Assembly (NCBI RefSeq): GCF_009720485.1
Contig: NZ_CP045245.1
Coordinates: forward strand, 3,162,001-3,226,000
Length of the DNA stretch: 64,000 nucleotides
Direction of reading: 5' to 3'
From: Cellulomonas sp. JZ18
GTDB lineage: Bacteria; Actinomycetota; Actinomycetes; Actinomycetales; Cellulomonadaceae
The notes below the pieces were generated by a model. It searched no databases. It saw only the letters and a program-made list of their open reading frames with translations, and was not told the DNA's origin. The stretch's first letter is position 1, and every line of letters starts with the position of its first letter. Shown here one piece after another: positions 52,684-61,599 of this stretch. A program made the translations under genes and the position numbers.

Positions 52684-53520
52684 ATGAGCGACCTCGACGA
52701 CGTGCAGCGCTGGGCCGCGTTCGCGGCGGAGCCGGGCGGGGGCAACCCCGCCGGGGTGGTGCTCGACGCGCGGGGCTGGTCCGACGAGCGCATGCGGGCG
52801 GTGGCGGCCGAGGTCGGGTACGCGGAGACGGCGTTCGTCACCGATCCGGGGACACTGACGCTGCGCTACTTCTCCCCCGTGGCCGAGGTGCCGTTCTGCG
52901 GGCACGCGACGGTCGCCACGGCGGTCGCGCTCGCCGCGGCGCGGGGCCCGGGCGACCTGCTGCTGCGCACCCCGGTCGGTCCCGTCGCGGTCACGACCCG
53001 GGACGCGGGCGGGGTGCTCAGCGCGTCGTTCACGAGCGTCGAGCCCCGCGTCGCCGACCTCGACCCGGCGGTCCTCGACGAGCTCCTCGGGCTGCTCGGG
53101 CTGACGCGCGACGACCTCGACCCGACGCACCCGCCCCGCACCGCCGACGCGGGCAACGTGCACCCCGTGGTGGTGCTGCGCGACGCCGCCGCGTTCGACG
53201 CGTTCGGCTTCGACCCCGCGGCCGTGCGGGCGCTCATGGACCGCGAGGGCTGGGCCGGCACGGTGACGGTGCTGCACCGGCGCGGCGACGACGAGTACGA
53301 GGCGCGCAACCTGTTCCCGGTCGGCACCCTCACCGAGGACCCGGCGACCGGCTCGGCGGCCGCCGCGACGGGGGCGTACCTGCGCGCGCTCGGGCTGCTC
53401 GCCCCGCCGGCACGGGTCCGCGTCCACCAGGGCCGGCACGTCGGCCGGCCAAGCGTGCTGGTCGTCGACGTGCCCGAGGCCGGCGGCGTGACGGTGACGG
53501 GCACGGCCGCGCGCATCTGA
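52684..53520 (+). CDS. PhzF family isomerase-like protein
   Basis: A 278-residue protein of the PhzF/DapF-fold family. It has F-A-A-E-P-G-G-G-N-P-A-G-V-V-L near the start, the catalytic-region AEVGYAETAF (Glu), RYFSPVAEVPFCGHATVA, and the C-terminal DPATGSAAAATGAYL. PhzF in pseudomonads isomerises DHHA in phenazine synthesis, but most members sit outside phenazine clusters with unknown substrates, as here. ATG 52684 follows GGAGG. Confidence 0.92.
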   Translation: MSDLDDVQRWAAFAAEPGGGNPAGVVLDARGWSDERMRAVAAEVGYAETAFVTDPGTLTLRYFSPVAEVPFCGHATVATAVALAAARGPGDLLLRTPVGPVAVTTRDAGGVLSASFTSVEPRVADLDPAVLDELLGLLGLTRDDLDPTHPPRTADAGNVHPVVVLRDAAAFDAFGFDPAAVRALMDREGWAGTVTVLHRRGDDEYEARNLFPVGTLTEDPATGSAAAATGAYLRALGLLAPPARVRVHQGRHVGRPSVLVVDVPEAGGVTVTGTAARI

Positions 53521-53527
53521 GCCGCGC

Positions 53528-54598
53528 TCAGGCCGGTGCGGCGCCCGCCCTGCGGCCCGCGGCCAGCCGTGCCGCACCGAGCAGCGCGAGGCTCACCGCC
53601 GCGCCCAGCGCCGTCTCGACGACGCGGTCGACCGCGAGGGCCGTCGGGTCGCCGGGGGCCGACAGGTGCACGGCGAGGAGCGCGACGGGTGTGACGAACG
53701 CGAGGCCGAGCGCGTAGCTGCGGGCCATGACGACCTCCGCGCCCGCCGCGCACACGACGACGACGGCGACGACGACGGCCACCGGCGGTTCGGCCGCGAG
53801 CAGCGCGCCCGCGACGAGCGCACCGGCCACGGTCCCGACGAGCCGCCGCACCGAGCGCCAGGCGTCCGGCGGGCGCCCGTACGCGGGCAGCGTCGCGACG
53901 ACCGCGACGACCGCCCAGGCGACGTGCGGCAGCCGCAGCGCGGTGCCGACCGCACCCGCCGTCAGCGCCCCGAGGACGACGAGCGCCGCGGACCGCCACA
54001 GCGCGGGGTCCCGCAGGACGGCCGCCGTCCGTCCTGCACCGCGGCCCAGCGGTGCGAACAGCCCCGGCAGCCGCGCACCGAGCACGGCCCGCACGACGTA
54101 CCCGACGAGGCTGACACCCCACGCCCACGCGACCGACCCGAGCGTGATCGCCGCGACACGCGGCAGCTCGTGCGGGGCGAGCGGCACCTGCAGCAGCGTC
54201 AGGTAGGCGAACACCGGGAAGATCGGCTGCGGCGGGACGCCCTGCAGCCACCCGATCACGCACACCCCGGCGACCAGGACCACGACGAGCCCGACGGCCG
54301 CCGCCCACACCGGTGCGTCGAGCAGGCCGAGGGCGGTACCGGCGGCCATGGCGGCGGTCATGAGCAGGGCGACCGCGGTGACCGTCACCACGCGGCGGCG
54401 GTACGGCTCCGCACGGCCGTAGATGGCGGTGAACGCGGCGAACATCGCGAACGCCGCGTGCCGGGTCTCGCCCGTCGCGACGACGAGGGCGAGCGGGACG
54501 GCGTTCGCGACCGCGACGCGCAGGGCCGTCTCCACGTCCAGCGAGCGCCACGGGCGGTCGGCGCCGGCGACCCGCTGCACGACGTCGGCGACCCGCAC
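53528..54598 (-). CDS. FUSC family membrane protein
   Basis: A 356-residue protein with about ten TM helices in two similar halves. It has A-L-R-V-A-V-A-N-A-V-P-L-A-L-V near the start and GTVAGALVAGALLA with an adjacent conserved R in RRLVGT. The family (fusaric acid resistance / aromatic efflux-like, YccS/AaeB related) is thought to move aromatic or organic acids. GTG 54598 was chosen for the upstream GGAGGAGG. It is convergent with the PhzF gene, leaving seven bases between stops. Confidence 0.88.
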   Translation of the reverse strand: MRVADVVQRVAGADRPWRSLDVETALRVAVANAVPLALVVATGETRHAAFAMFAAFTAIYGRAEPYRRRVVTVTAVALLMTAAMAAGTALGLLDAPVWAAAVGLVVVLVAGVCVIGWLQGVPPQPIFPVFAYLTLLQVPLAPHELPRVAAITLGSVAWAWGVSLVGYVVRAVLGARLPGLFAPLGRGAGRTAAVLRDPALWRSAALVVLGALTAGAVGTALRLPHVAWAVVAVVATLPAYGRPPDAWRSVRRLVGTVAGALVAGALLAAEPPVAVVVAVVVVCAAGAEVVMARSYALGLAFVTPVALLAVHLSAPGDPTALAVDRVVETALGAAVSLALLGAARLAAGRRAGAAPA

Positions 54599-54752
54599 GA
54601 CCCCCTCCTCCGCTGCCTCCGCGGGCCGCGTGGGCCGGCCGGCGGGACGTCCAGGGTAGGCACGTCGTCCCGAGGTCCCCGCCCGGGTGCGGCCCGTGGT
54701 GGCGCGGGTCACGGTCGACGGGGCCCGTCCCGCGCCCCCGGGCGGCGGTGGC

Positions 54753-55127
54753 TCAGTCGGCGCCGGGGCCGGTGTACTCGAGGCCGGGCCAGTGCGCCCA
54801 CTCCTCGAAGTGCTCGGCGCGCCCGTCGGGGGCGAACCGCACGACCCACAGGTCGCGGAACTCGTGCGGCTCGTCGCCGAGGTAGTGGACCTCGACGCGC
54901 AGCACCGCGGTGGGCGGGTCGACGGCGACGGGCTCGGCCGTCATGGTGAACGGCGTCGGGTCGAGCCAGAAGTCCTCGATCGCGGCGCGCCCGCGCAGCC
55001 CGTCGTCGTAGGCACCGCGCAGGTACAGGGCGTCCTCGGTGAAGAGGCGCTCGACGGCCGCGACGTCCTGCTCGCGCCAGGCCCGCTCGTACTCCCGCAC
55101 CCACGTCATGACGTCGTCGGCGTCCAT
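54753..55127 (-). CDS. SnoaL-like / NTF2-like protein
   Basis: A 124-residue NTF2-fold protein: MTWVREYERAWREQDVAAVERLFTED-type start (landmarks WVREYERAW and LFTEDA), a Y-L-R-G segment, and W-V-V-R-F-A-P-D-G-R-A near the end. ATG 55127 follows GAGGAGG with a six-base spacer. It lies 35 bases downstream of a second NTF2-like gene, probably one operon. Ligand or reaction is unknown. Confidence 0.88.
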   Translation of the reverse strand: MDADDVMTWVREYERAWREQDVAAVERLFTEDALYLRGAYDDGLRGRAAIEDFWLDPTPFTMTAEPVAVDPPTAVLRVEVHYLGDEPHEFRDLWVVRFAPDGRAEHFEEWAHWPGLEYTGPGAD

Positions 55128-55162
55128 GCCCCTCCTCGTCGTCGCGCCGCCCGGGCCGGCAC

Positions 55163-55582
55163 TCATGCCGTGGTCGTCACCTGCGTCAGGAACGCCGGGA
55201 GCTCGAAGTAGAGGCGCGCCTCCACGATCGCGCCGTCGTCGACGTCGTACACGACCGCCAGCGGCACCCGCACGTCCCGACCGGTCGCCGGCACACCCGC
55301 GAACTCGCCCGTGTGCCGGCCGACGAACACGCCCTCGAACACGGCGGTGCCCTCCCCCACGACGAGGCGCCGCCGCTCGGTCCGGGCCTCGAAGGCCTCC
55401 CGGTAGAAGTACCGGAGCATCGCCCGCACCGCCTCCGGGCCGCGGTGCTCGTCCCCCGTGGCCATGAACCGGAAGACCACGTCGGGAGCCAGTGCCGCCG
55501 TCTCGGCACGGCGCTCGCTCGCCAGGTACTCCTCGACCACCGCACGCGTCGCCTCGATGCTGACGCGTCCGTCGCTGGACAT
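55163..55582 (-). CDS. NTF2-like / ketosteroid-isomerase-related protein
   Basis: A 139-residue NTF2-fold protein with E-A-T-R-A-V-V-E-E-Y-L-A-S at the start, LAPDVVFRFMATGDEHRGPEAV, and V-P-L-A-V-V-Y-D-V-D-D-G near residue 110. ATG 55582 follows GGGGAGG. It sits between the TetR gene and the other NTF2-like gene, all on the minus strand, so they may be co-transcribed and regulated by that TetR. Confidence 0.88.
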   Translation of the reverse strand: MSSDGRVSIEATRAVVEEYLASERRAETAALAPDVVFRFMATGDEHRGPEAVRAMLRYFYREAFEARTERRRLVVGEGTAVFEGVFVGRHTGEFAGVPATGRDVRVPLAVVYDVDDGAIVEARLYFELPAFLTQVTTTA

Positions 55583-55637
55583 CGCGGACCTCCCCATGGT
55601 CGTCGACCGCGGCCCCCACCCGGTCGACGCCTCGACG

Positions 55638-56384
55638 CTACCCGGCGTCCGGGACGTCCGGTACGTCCTGTCCGTCCCCGGTCGGACGACCGACCGACGC
55701 CCAGCCCGCGCCGTGCAGACGAGCGGCGCCGTCGAGCAGCAGGTCGAGCGCGAAGACGAACTCGAAGTCCTCGTCGCACCCCTGGCCGGCCCGGGACGGG
55801 TCACCGCCGGTCGCAGCGGTCGCGATCCGGAGGATGTGCGGGAACCGACGCGCCACCTCCGCTGCGACCGCCGCCTGCTCCTCGGGGCTCGGGACGGGCG
55901 CGTCCGCGGGTGGCGCCTCGTCGAACATCTCCGGGCTGAAGCCCCAGATGCGGTTGCCGAGGGCGTGCATGACGTGGTGGACGAGGTCGGGCGACAGGCC
56001 ACCCGCGAGGAACGTGCCCGCGAGCGAGTCCATGTAGCCGAGGACGGCGGGGGTCCGGCGGGTCCGCGTCTCGATCGCCTGGCGGGCCCAGGGGTGGCGC
56101 TGGACGGCCCGCCGCGCGGAGAGCACGCGGCAACGCACGGCCTCCTGCCAGTCGAGGGCGGCGTCGGCGGGCTCGAACTCGCCCACGACGACGTCGACCA
56201 TGCCGTCGACCAGGCGCTCCTTGTCGGCGACGTGCTTGTAGAGGGCCATGGGGACGACCCCGAGCTCCTGCGCCACGTTGCGCATGCTCACGGCCGCGAG
56301 GCCCTGCGCGTCGGCCAGCGCGACCGCGGTCTGCAGCACGCGCGCCGCGGTCAGGGGCTCGCGCCGTCGCTCGTCCGCCCGCAC
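55638..56384 (-). CDS. TetR family regulator (TetR_C tetracycline-repressor-like)
   Basis: A 248-residue protein with the N-terminal HTH VLQTAVALADAQGLAAVS, then MRNVAQELGVVPMALYKHVADKE, characteristic of the TetR/ActII subgroup. The C-terminal domain has the H-P-W and H-H-V-M-H-A-L-G helices of TetR_C_1. GTG 56384 gives a seven-base spacer to GGGGAGG; GTG 56387 is possible. Two near-identical palindromes in the shared upstream region are the probable operators. It should repress itself and the divergent DUF4386 gene. Confidence 0.92.
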   Translation of the reverse strand: MRADERRREPLTAARVLQTAVALADAQGLAAVSMRNVAQELGVVPMALYKHVADKERLVDGMVDVVVGEFEPADAALDWQEAVRCRVLSARRAVQRHPWARQAIETRTRRTPAVLGYMDSLAGTFLAGGLSPDLVHHVMHALGNRIWGFSPEMFDEAPPADAPVPSPEEQAAVAAEVARRFPHILRIATAATGGDPSRAGQGCDEDFEFVFALDLLLDGAARLHGAGWASVGRPTGDGQDVPDVPDAG

Positions 56385-56424
56385 CACGCCGCCTCCCCTG
56401 CTGCCCGCTCCGCCGGTGACGATC

Positions 56425-56453
56425 TTGACAGGTGTACACCGTACACCTAGGTT
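56425..56453 (+). promoter_or_regulatory. Promoter of the DUF4386 gene with TetR operator O1 in its spacer
   Basis: A perfect -35 TTGACA (56425-56430), 17 bases, then -10 TAGGTT (56448-56453). The spacer is occupied by AGGTGTACACCGTACACCT (56430-56448), an 8-bp dyad with a three-base centre. A repressor bound here would block RNA polymerase. Confidence 0.8.
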
Positions 56454-56463
56454 CTCCGACGAG

Positions 56464-56481
56464 AGGTGTACGCCGTACACC
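56464..56481. promoter_or_regulatory. TetR operator O2
   Basis: AGGTGTACGCCGTACACC repeats the O1 dyad GGTGTAC-N3-GTACACC. Its centre is 34 bp from that of O1, about three helical turns, so two dimers could bind on the same DNA face. It lies just downstream of the predicted DUF4386 transcription start. Confidence 0.8.
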
Positions 56482-56500
56482 CTGGTCGGAAGGACCTGCC

Positions 56501-57214
56501 ATGCCCACCCGTCGCACCGCCGCCCTCACGGGCGTGTTCTTCGTCGTCGCGGCGGTCACCGCCGTCGTGGCGCTCGCGCTCTACCAGCCCGCGCTGACCG
56601 ACCCGGGGTACGTCCTCGGTGCGGGCGCCGACGCCGCCGTGCTCACGGGCGTCGCCCTCGAGGTCCTGCTCGCGGCGAGCGTCGTCGGGACGGGCGTCGC
56701 GCTGTACCCGGTGATGGCCCGGTACGGCCGGGCGACCGCGCTCGGGTACGCGCTGGGACGGCTGGCGGAGGCACTCGTCATCCTCGTCGGCGTCGTCGCG
56801 GTGCTCGCCGTCGTGACGCTGCGGCAGGTGCACGCGACGAGCGGCGGCGACGCCGACGCGCTCGTCACGGTGGCCCGGGCGCTGGTCGCCGTGCACGACG
56901 CGACGTTCCTCGTCGGCCCGGGGCTGATCATCGGCGTCAACACGACGCTGCTCGCCTGGCTCGTGCGCCGGTCGGGGCTCGTCGCCGGCTGGATCCCCGT
57001 CGTCGGGCTGGTGGGCGGCCCGCTGGTGCTCGCGTCCTCGACCGCCGTGCTCTTCGGTGCGTACACGCAGGTGTCGGCCTTCGCCGGCCTGGCGGCGCTG
57101 CCCGTGTTCGTGTGGGAGATGAGCCTGGCCGGGTACCTGCTGGTCCGCGGGTTCCGGGCGGCACCGGCGGCGTCCGCGCCCGCCTCCGCCCGACCCGCCG
57201 CGTCCGTGGTCTGA
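56501..57214 (+). CDS. DUF4386 family membrane protein
   Basis: A 237-residue protein with six predicted TM helices, starting TRRTAALTGVFFVVAAVTAVVA, with the family motif LGRLAEALVILVG and VHDATFLVGPGL. ATG 56501 follows GGAAGGA. The molecular function of DUF4386 is unknown. It is divergent from the TetR gene, and its promoter carries two TetR operators, so expression should be inducible. Confidence 0.9.
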   Translation: MPTRRTAALTGVFFVVAAVTAVVALALYQPALTDPGYVLGAGADAAVLTGVALEVLLAASVVGTGVALYPVMARYGRATALGYALGRLAEALVILVGVVAVLAVVTLRQVHATSGGDADALVTVARALVAVHDATFLVGPGLIIGVNTTLLAWLVRRSGLVAGWIPVVGLVGGPLVLASSTAVLFGAYTQVSAFAGLAALPVFVWEMSLAGYLLVRGFRAAPAASAPASARPAASVV

Positions 57215-57382
57215 CCGCCCGTCCGACGCGCGGGGCGGCCGGACGCGCGGCGCCCCGGTCGCAGCCGGACGCGCGGCGGGCCCGGTTGCGACCCCGCGCC
57301 GCCCGGACGAGGCTCGGAGGACGCCGACGACCGGCGCCGGCGCACCCGCGCCCGCCGGCACGGCCCGACGGAAGGGAGCGTC

Positions 57383-57556
57383 ATGAGCCAGAGCCCCGGC
57401 CCGCGTCCGGACGACGAGAGCACGCCCCACGGCCCCGAGGACGAGTCGGCACCGGTCGCCACCGGCACCGGCCCGAACGAGGCCGACGTGAACCAGCAGG
57501 GCGTCGGCACCGCCGCCGAGGACCCCGACGAGGAGGGGCGGTTCGACGCGGGGTGA
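57383..57556 (+). CDS. Small acidic hypothetical protein (57 aa)
   Basis: ATG 57383 follows GAAGGGAG. The 57-residue protein is polar and acidic, rich in Pro, Asp, Glu and Gly (DDESTPHGPEDES near the start, EDPDEEGRFDAG at the end), with no hydrophobic segment, so it is probably disordered. Its stop overlaps the GTG start of the next gene as GTGA, indicating translational coupling. No known family is recognised. Confidence 0.65.
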   Translation: MSQSPGPRPDDESTPHGPEDESAPVATGTGPNEADVNQQGVGTAAEDPDEEGRFDAG

Positions 57557-58074
57557 GCCCGCAGGACCTCGACGGTGGCCCGGCGGACGCCCCCGCCGGG
57601 CCACCGCCCGCACTGCGTCCCGGCGAGGAGATCCACGACGCCGCCGTCGCCGTGGTCGAGGCCGAGCGCGCCGCCCTGCGCGCCCGCGGCGTCCCGGGCG
57701 AGCTCGTGTGGACCGGCGGGTCGAGCGTGCCCGGCGCGCTGACCCGCGGCGACGTGGACCTGCACCTGCGCGTCGCGCCGGAGGAGTTCGCGCGGGCGGT
57801 CGCGCTGCTGCGCGAGGACCACGCGGTCGTCCACCCGGAGATCTGGTGCGCCACGCTCGCGACGTTCGCCGTGGACGCGCCCGTGCCGGCCGGTCTCGCC
57901 GTCACGCCGGTCGGCTCCGAGCACGACGTCCGCTTCACGCGCACGTGGGAGCTCCTGCGCACCGACCCGCGGCTGCTGGCGGCGTACAACGCGATGAAGA
58001 CGAGCGCCGCCGACGCGGACTACGAGGACCGCAAGTCCGTGTTCGTCGACCGCCTCCTCGCGGGCGACGTCTGA
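57553..58074 (+). CDS. GrpB family nucleotidyltransferase-like protein
   Basis: A 173-residue protein with the nucleotidyltransferase core G-G-S-S-V-P-G-A-L-T-R-G-D-V-D-L-H-L near residues 57-74 (GxGS and DxD elements) and the C-terminal helix Y-N-A-M-K-T-S...Y-E-D-R-K-S-V-F-V-D-R of the GrpB/UPF0157 family. The target is unknown. It overlaps the small acidic gene by four bases and is convergent with narI. Confidence 0.85.
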   Translation: MSPQDLDGGPADAPAGPPPALRPGEEIHDAAVAVVEAERAALRARGVPGELVWTGGSSVPGALTRGDVDLHLRVAPEEFARAVALLREDHAVVHPEIWCATLATFAVDAPVPAGLAVTPVGSEHDVRFTRTWELLRTDPRLLAAYNAMKTSAADADYEDRKSVFVDRLLAGDV

Positions 58075-58208
58075 CGAGCTCCCGCGAGTTCGGCACTTTC
58101 GTGGCGACCTCGCGACCTGATGGTGCCGAGCTCGACACGGGAGCGGCGGACTCGGCGGGGTTCGTCGGGGCCGCGGTGTGGGGGCGGGGCGTGGGTGGGA
58201 GGGTCGGG

Positions 58209-58973
58209 TCAGCGGTCGGTCGGGCGGTCGCCGGCGCCCACGCGCTCCCAGCCGCGGCGGTCGGCGCGGGTGCCCAGGCGGTTCGGGCCCTTGGAGCGGT
58301 AGACGACGTACGGGCGCCACAGGTAGCCGACGGGTGCGCTGAACACGTGGACGAGCCGCGTGAACGGCCACAGCGCGAACAGCAGCATCGCCGACATGCC
58401 GTGCAGCTGGAACCCGATCGGCGCCTCGGCCATGAGCTCGGGGTGCAGGTCGAAGCGGAAGATGCCGCGGAACCACACCGAGACGCCGTCGCGGTAGTCG
58501 TAGTGCCCGCCGAGGTTGAGGATCGACCCGGCGATCGTGTTCCACATGCCGAGGGCGATGACGACCGCGAGGACCAGGTACATCACCTTGTCCATGCGCG
58601 TCGTGGCGCTGAAGACCGGCCCGACGGTGCGCCGCCGCCAGATGAGCAGCGCCATGCCGACGACCGTGCAGACCCCCGCCACCGTCCCGATCGAGATCGC
58701 GAGGACGTGGTACAGCTCATCGCTCATGCCCACGGCACGCGTCCAGGACTTCGGGATGCCGAGGCCCATGACGTGGCCGAGGAACACGAACAGGATCCCG
58801 AAGTGGAACATCGGGCTCGCCCAGCGCAGCAGGCGGGACTCGTAGAGCTGCGACGAGCGGGTGGTCCAGCCGAACTTGTCGTACCGGTACCGCCACACGT
58901 GCCCCAGCACGAACACCGCCAGGCACACGTACGGCACGACCACCCACAGCACGACGTCGAGGGTGCTGGTCAT
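58209..58973 (-). CDS. narI: Respiratory nitrate reductase, gamma subunit (cytochrome b)
   Basis: The membrane diheme subunit that oxidises menaquinol and passes electrons to NarH. The 254-residue protein has five TM helices, with heme-ligand histidines in SPMFHFGILFVFLGHVMG and GFQLHGMSAMLLFALWPFTRLVHVFSAP. ATG 58973 overlaps the narJ stop by four bases. It is the last gene of narGHJI. Confidence 0.95.
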   Translation of the reverse strand: MTSTLDVVLWVVVPYVCLAVFVLGHVWRYRYDKFGWTTRSSQLYESRLLRWASPMFHFGILFVFLGHVMGLGIPKSWTRAVGMSDELYHVLAISIGTVAGVCTVVGMALLIWRRRTVGPVFSATTRMDKVMYLVLAVVIALGMWNTIAGSILNLGGHYDYRDGVSVWFRGIFRFDLHPELMAEAPIGFQLHGMSAMLLFALWPFTRLVHVFSAPVGYLWRPYVVYRSKGPNRLGTRADRRGWERVGAGDRPTDR

Positions 58974-59677
58974 CGGCGGACTCCCGGGGTCGGCAGGAAG
59001 ACGGGTCCGGCCGGCTGCGCGGCCTCCATGGTCGTGGGCGGGCCGAACGGCTCGAGGCCGACGTCCTCGCCGGGCGGACCGGCAGCGGCGAGGCGCGCGA
59101 CGGCGGTGGCCTCGTCCGCGCCGAGCGGCGGCAGGGTCGCGCAGACGGCCGCGAGCGCGTCGGCCCACGGGGAGCCGCCGTCGCGCAGGGCCATGCGCAG
59201 CAGCTCGAGCCCGGCGCGGTGGTCGAGCAGCAGGCGCAGGCCCGCCTCCTGCGCCGACCCCTCCGTCGAGGCGAACTCCAGGACGACGGCCACGTGGTCG
59301 GGCAGCTCCTCGCCGACGTGCTCCATGCCGGCGGCCCGGTAGGCCTCCTTGAACTCGACGAGCGCCACGCCGCGCTTCCGGGTGTCGCCGTGCGCGTAGT
59401 ACGTCAGGTACGGCGAGCAGCGGCGGCGCAGGTCGAACGTGGCGACGTAGTCGGCCTGCAGGTCGGGCAGCGGGGTCGCCGCGACGTGGTCGAGCAGGCG
59501 GTCGAGCGGCTCGCGCCCCGGCCCGGCGACCTCGGCGGCCGCGGCGCGCAGCACGGGCAGCATCGCGGCGAGGTCCTCGGACGGGTACTCCAGCAGCAGG
59601 GACGCGATCCGGTGCACGACCGCGGTCTCGCGGCCGGTCGCGGCGTGCGGCGGCCGGGAGCGGGCGAACAGCCTCAC
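58970..59677 (-). CDS. narJ: Nitrate reductase molybdenum cofactor assembly chaperone
   Basis: A 235-residue TorD-like chaperone needed to mature NarG before membrane attachment. It has IASLLLEYPSEDL, LQADYVATFDLRRRCSPYLTYYAHGDTRKRG (landmarks YVATFDLRRR and YLTYYAHGDTRKRG) and LPDHVAVVLEFA. The start is GTG 59677, overlapping the narH stop as GTGA. The C-terminal 30 residues are poorly conserved. Confidence 0.94.
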   Translation of the reverse strand: MRLFARSRPPHAATGRETAVVHRIASLLLEYPSEDLAAMLPVLRAAAAEVAGPGREPLDRLLDHVAATPLPDLQADYVATFDLRRRCSPYLTYYAHGDTRKRGVALVEFKEAYRAAGMEHVGEELPDHVAVVLEFASTEGSAQEAGLRLLLDHRAGLELLRMALRDGGSPWADALAAVCATLPPLGADEATAVARLAAAGPPGEDVGLEPFGPPTTMEAAQPAGPVFLPTPGVRR

Positions 59678-61562
59678 CGTGCGCCTCCCCCGGTGCCGGA
59701 GCCGTCCGCGGGGCCCTCGTCGCCGCCGCGGGACGCGTCGCCGGGTGAGCGCGCCCCGGGCTCCCCTGGCACGACGCCCGGCTCGAGCGGTCCCCCGGCG
59801 GTCCCGGCCCCCGCCGGTCCCCAGGGCTGCCCGCCGGCGGGTCGCGGCTGCACGACCGCGGCGGAGTCGTCCGACGCCGGTTCGCGCAGGTCCGCCCCGT
59901 CAGGCCCCGGCCGGGCGGGAACAGGCCGCCGGGCGTCGACTTGCCGTCCCAGTTCAGGAGGTTCACGCGCGCCTTGCGCGACGCCGGGTCGGCGACCGTG
60001 TCCGTCGTCTGGCGCTGCTGGAGCATGTGGAAGTTCTCGACCGCGATCGGGTCGTTGAGGTACGCGCCGCCCGAGCCCTCGCCGAACGGGCCGGACCCGC
60101 CCATGCCCGGGCCGCCGTCGTAGTCCAGCGCGCACTCCGTGGCCAGCTCCTCCAGGGCGTGCGCCTGCTCGGCGTGCGCGGAGGGGATGACGTACCGCTC
60201 GTCGTACTTCGCCAGCGCGAGCAGCCGGTACATCGCGTCCATCTCGTCGGGGTCCATGCCGACCGATCCCGGGATCGACGGGTCCGCGTCGCGGCCCAGG
60301 TTGATGTCGCGCATGTAGGAGCGCATCGCCGCGAGCCGCTTCAGCACGCCGGTGACGGGCGCCGTGTCGCCGGCCGTGAAGAGGCCGGCCAGGTACTCGA
60401 CCGGGATGCGCAGGTGCTCGATCGCCGCGAACAGGTTGTCGGCGCGCTCCGCGTCCTCGCCCGTCTCGGCGACCACGTCGACCACGGGCGACAGCGGCGG
60501 GACGTACCAGACCATCGGCATCGTCCGGTACTCCGGGTGCAGCGGCAGCGCGATCTCGTACCGGGCGATGAGGTCCCACACGGGCGAGCGCTGCGCGGCC
60601 TCGACCCAGTCGCGCGGGATGCCGGCGCGCTCGGCCTCCCGCTGCACGGCCGGGTCGTGCGGGTCGAGCAGGACGCTGCGCTGGGCCGCGAGCAGCTTCG
60701 TCTCGTCCGGCTCGCTCGCCGCCTCGAGGACCCGGTCGGCGTCGTAGAGGACGAGGCCGATGTACCGCAGCCGGCCGACGCACGTCTCCGAGCAGACCGT
60801 CGGCAGGCCGACCTCGACGCGCGGGAAGCAGAACGTGCACTTCTCGGCCTTGCCGGTGCGGTGGTTGAAGTAGACCTTCTTGTACGGGCAGCCCGTGACG
60901 CACTTGCGCCAGCCGCGGCACGCGTCCTGGTCGACGAGGACGATGCCGTCCTCGGACCGCTTGTAGATGGCCCCCGACGGGCAGGACGCCGCGCACGACG
61001 GGTTGAGGCAGTGCTCGCAGATGCGCGGCAGGTAGAACATGAAGGTCTGCTCGAACTCGAGCTTCACCTTGTCCGACACCTGCGCCAGGACCGGGTCGTC
61101 GCGCAGCAGCTGCGGGCCGCCGCCGAGGTCGTCGTCCCAGTTCGCGCTCCACGAGACCTTCATGTCCTGGCCGCTGAGCAGCGACTTCGGCCGGACGACC
61201 GGGGTGTGCTCCTGCAGCGGGGCGTCCGTGAGGTTCTCGTAGTCGTACGTCCACGGCTCGTAGTACTCGTCGATCGACGGCTGCTTGGGGCTCGCGAAGA
61301 TCGTCATGAGGTTCTTCAGCCGCCCGCCGGCCTTGAGCTGCAGGCGCCCGCGCTTGTTCAGGGTCCAGCCGCCCTCCCACCGGGACTGGTCCTCGTACGT
61401 GCGCGGGTAGCCCTGCCCGGGCCGGGTCTCGACGTTGTTGAACCAGACGTACTCGGTGCCCGTGCGGTTCGTCCACGCCTGCTTGCACGTCACCGAGCAG
61501 GTGTGGCACCCGATGCACTTGTCGAGGTTCATGACCATCGCCATCTGGGCCATCACGCGCAT
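59674..61562 (-). CDS. narH: Nitrate reductase beta subunit (frameshifted near the C-terminus)
   Basis: The iron-sulfur subunit passing electrons from NarI to NarG. Cys clusters are visible in order: CIGCHTCSVTCKQ (about 16), CEHCLNPSCAASCPSGA (about 185), CRGWRKCVTGCPYKK with the Trp that marks the [3Fe-4S] site, and CTFCF...CSETCVGR. All are intact. The frame breaks at the GGG 59917-59919, after STPGGLF. One added base joins GLFPA to RPGPDGADLREP and the stop at 59674. Without that fix the frame runs through to narI, an artefact. ATG 61562 starts 37 nt after the narG stop. Confidence 0.93.
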
Positions 61563-61599
61563 CGCGGACCCCCTGCCGCCGTCGGCGTCGTCGTCGCCA

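Noticed and set aside
58209..61562. A single 1117-codon frame apparently fusing narH to narI
   Set aside because: The fusion arises from the one-base deletion in narH plus an open frame antisense to nothing but out of register with narJ. narJ lies intact in another frame between them, so it is not a real fusion.
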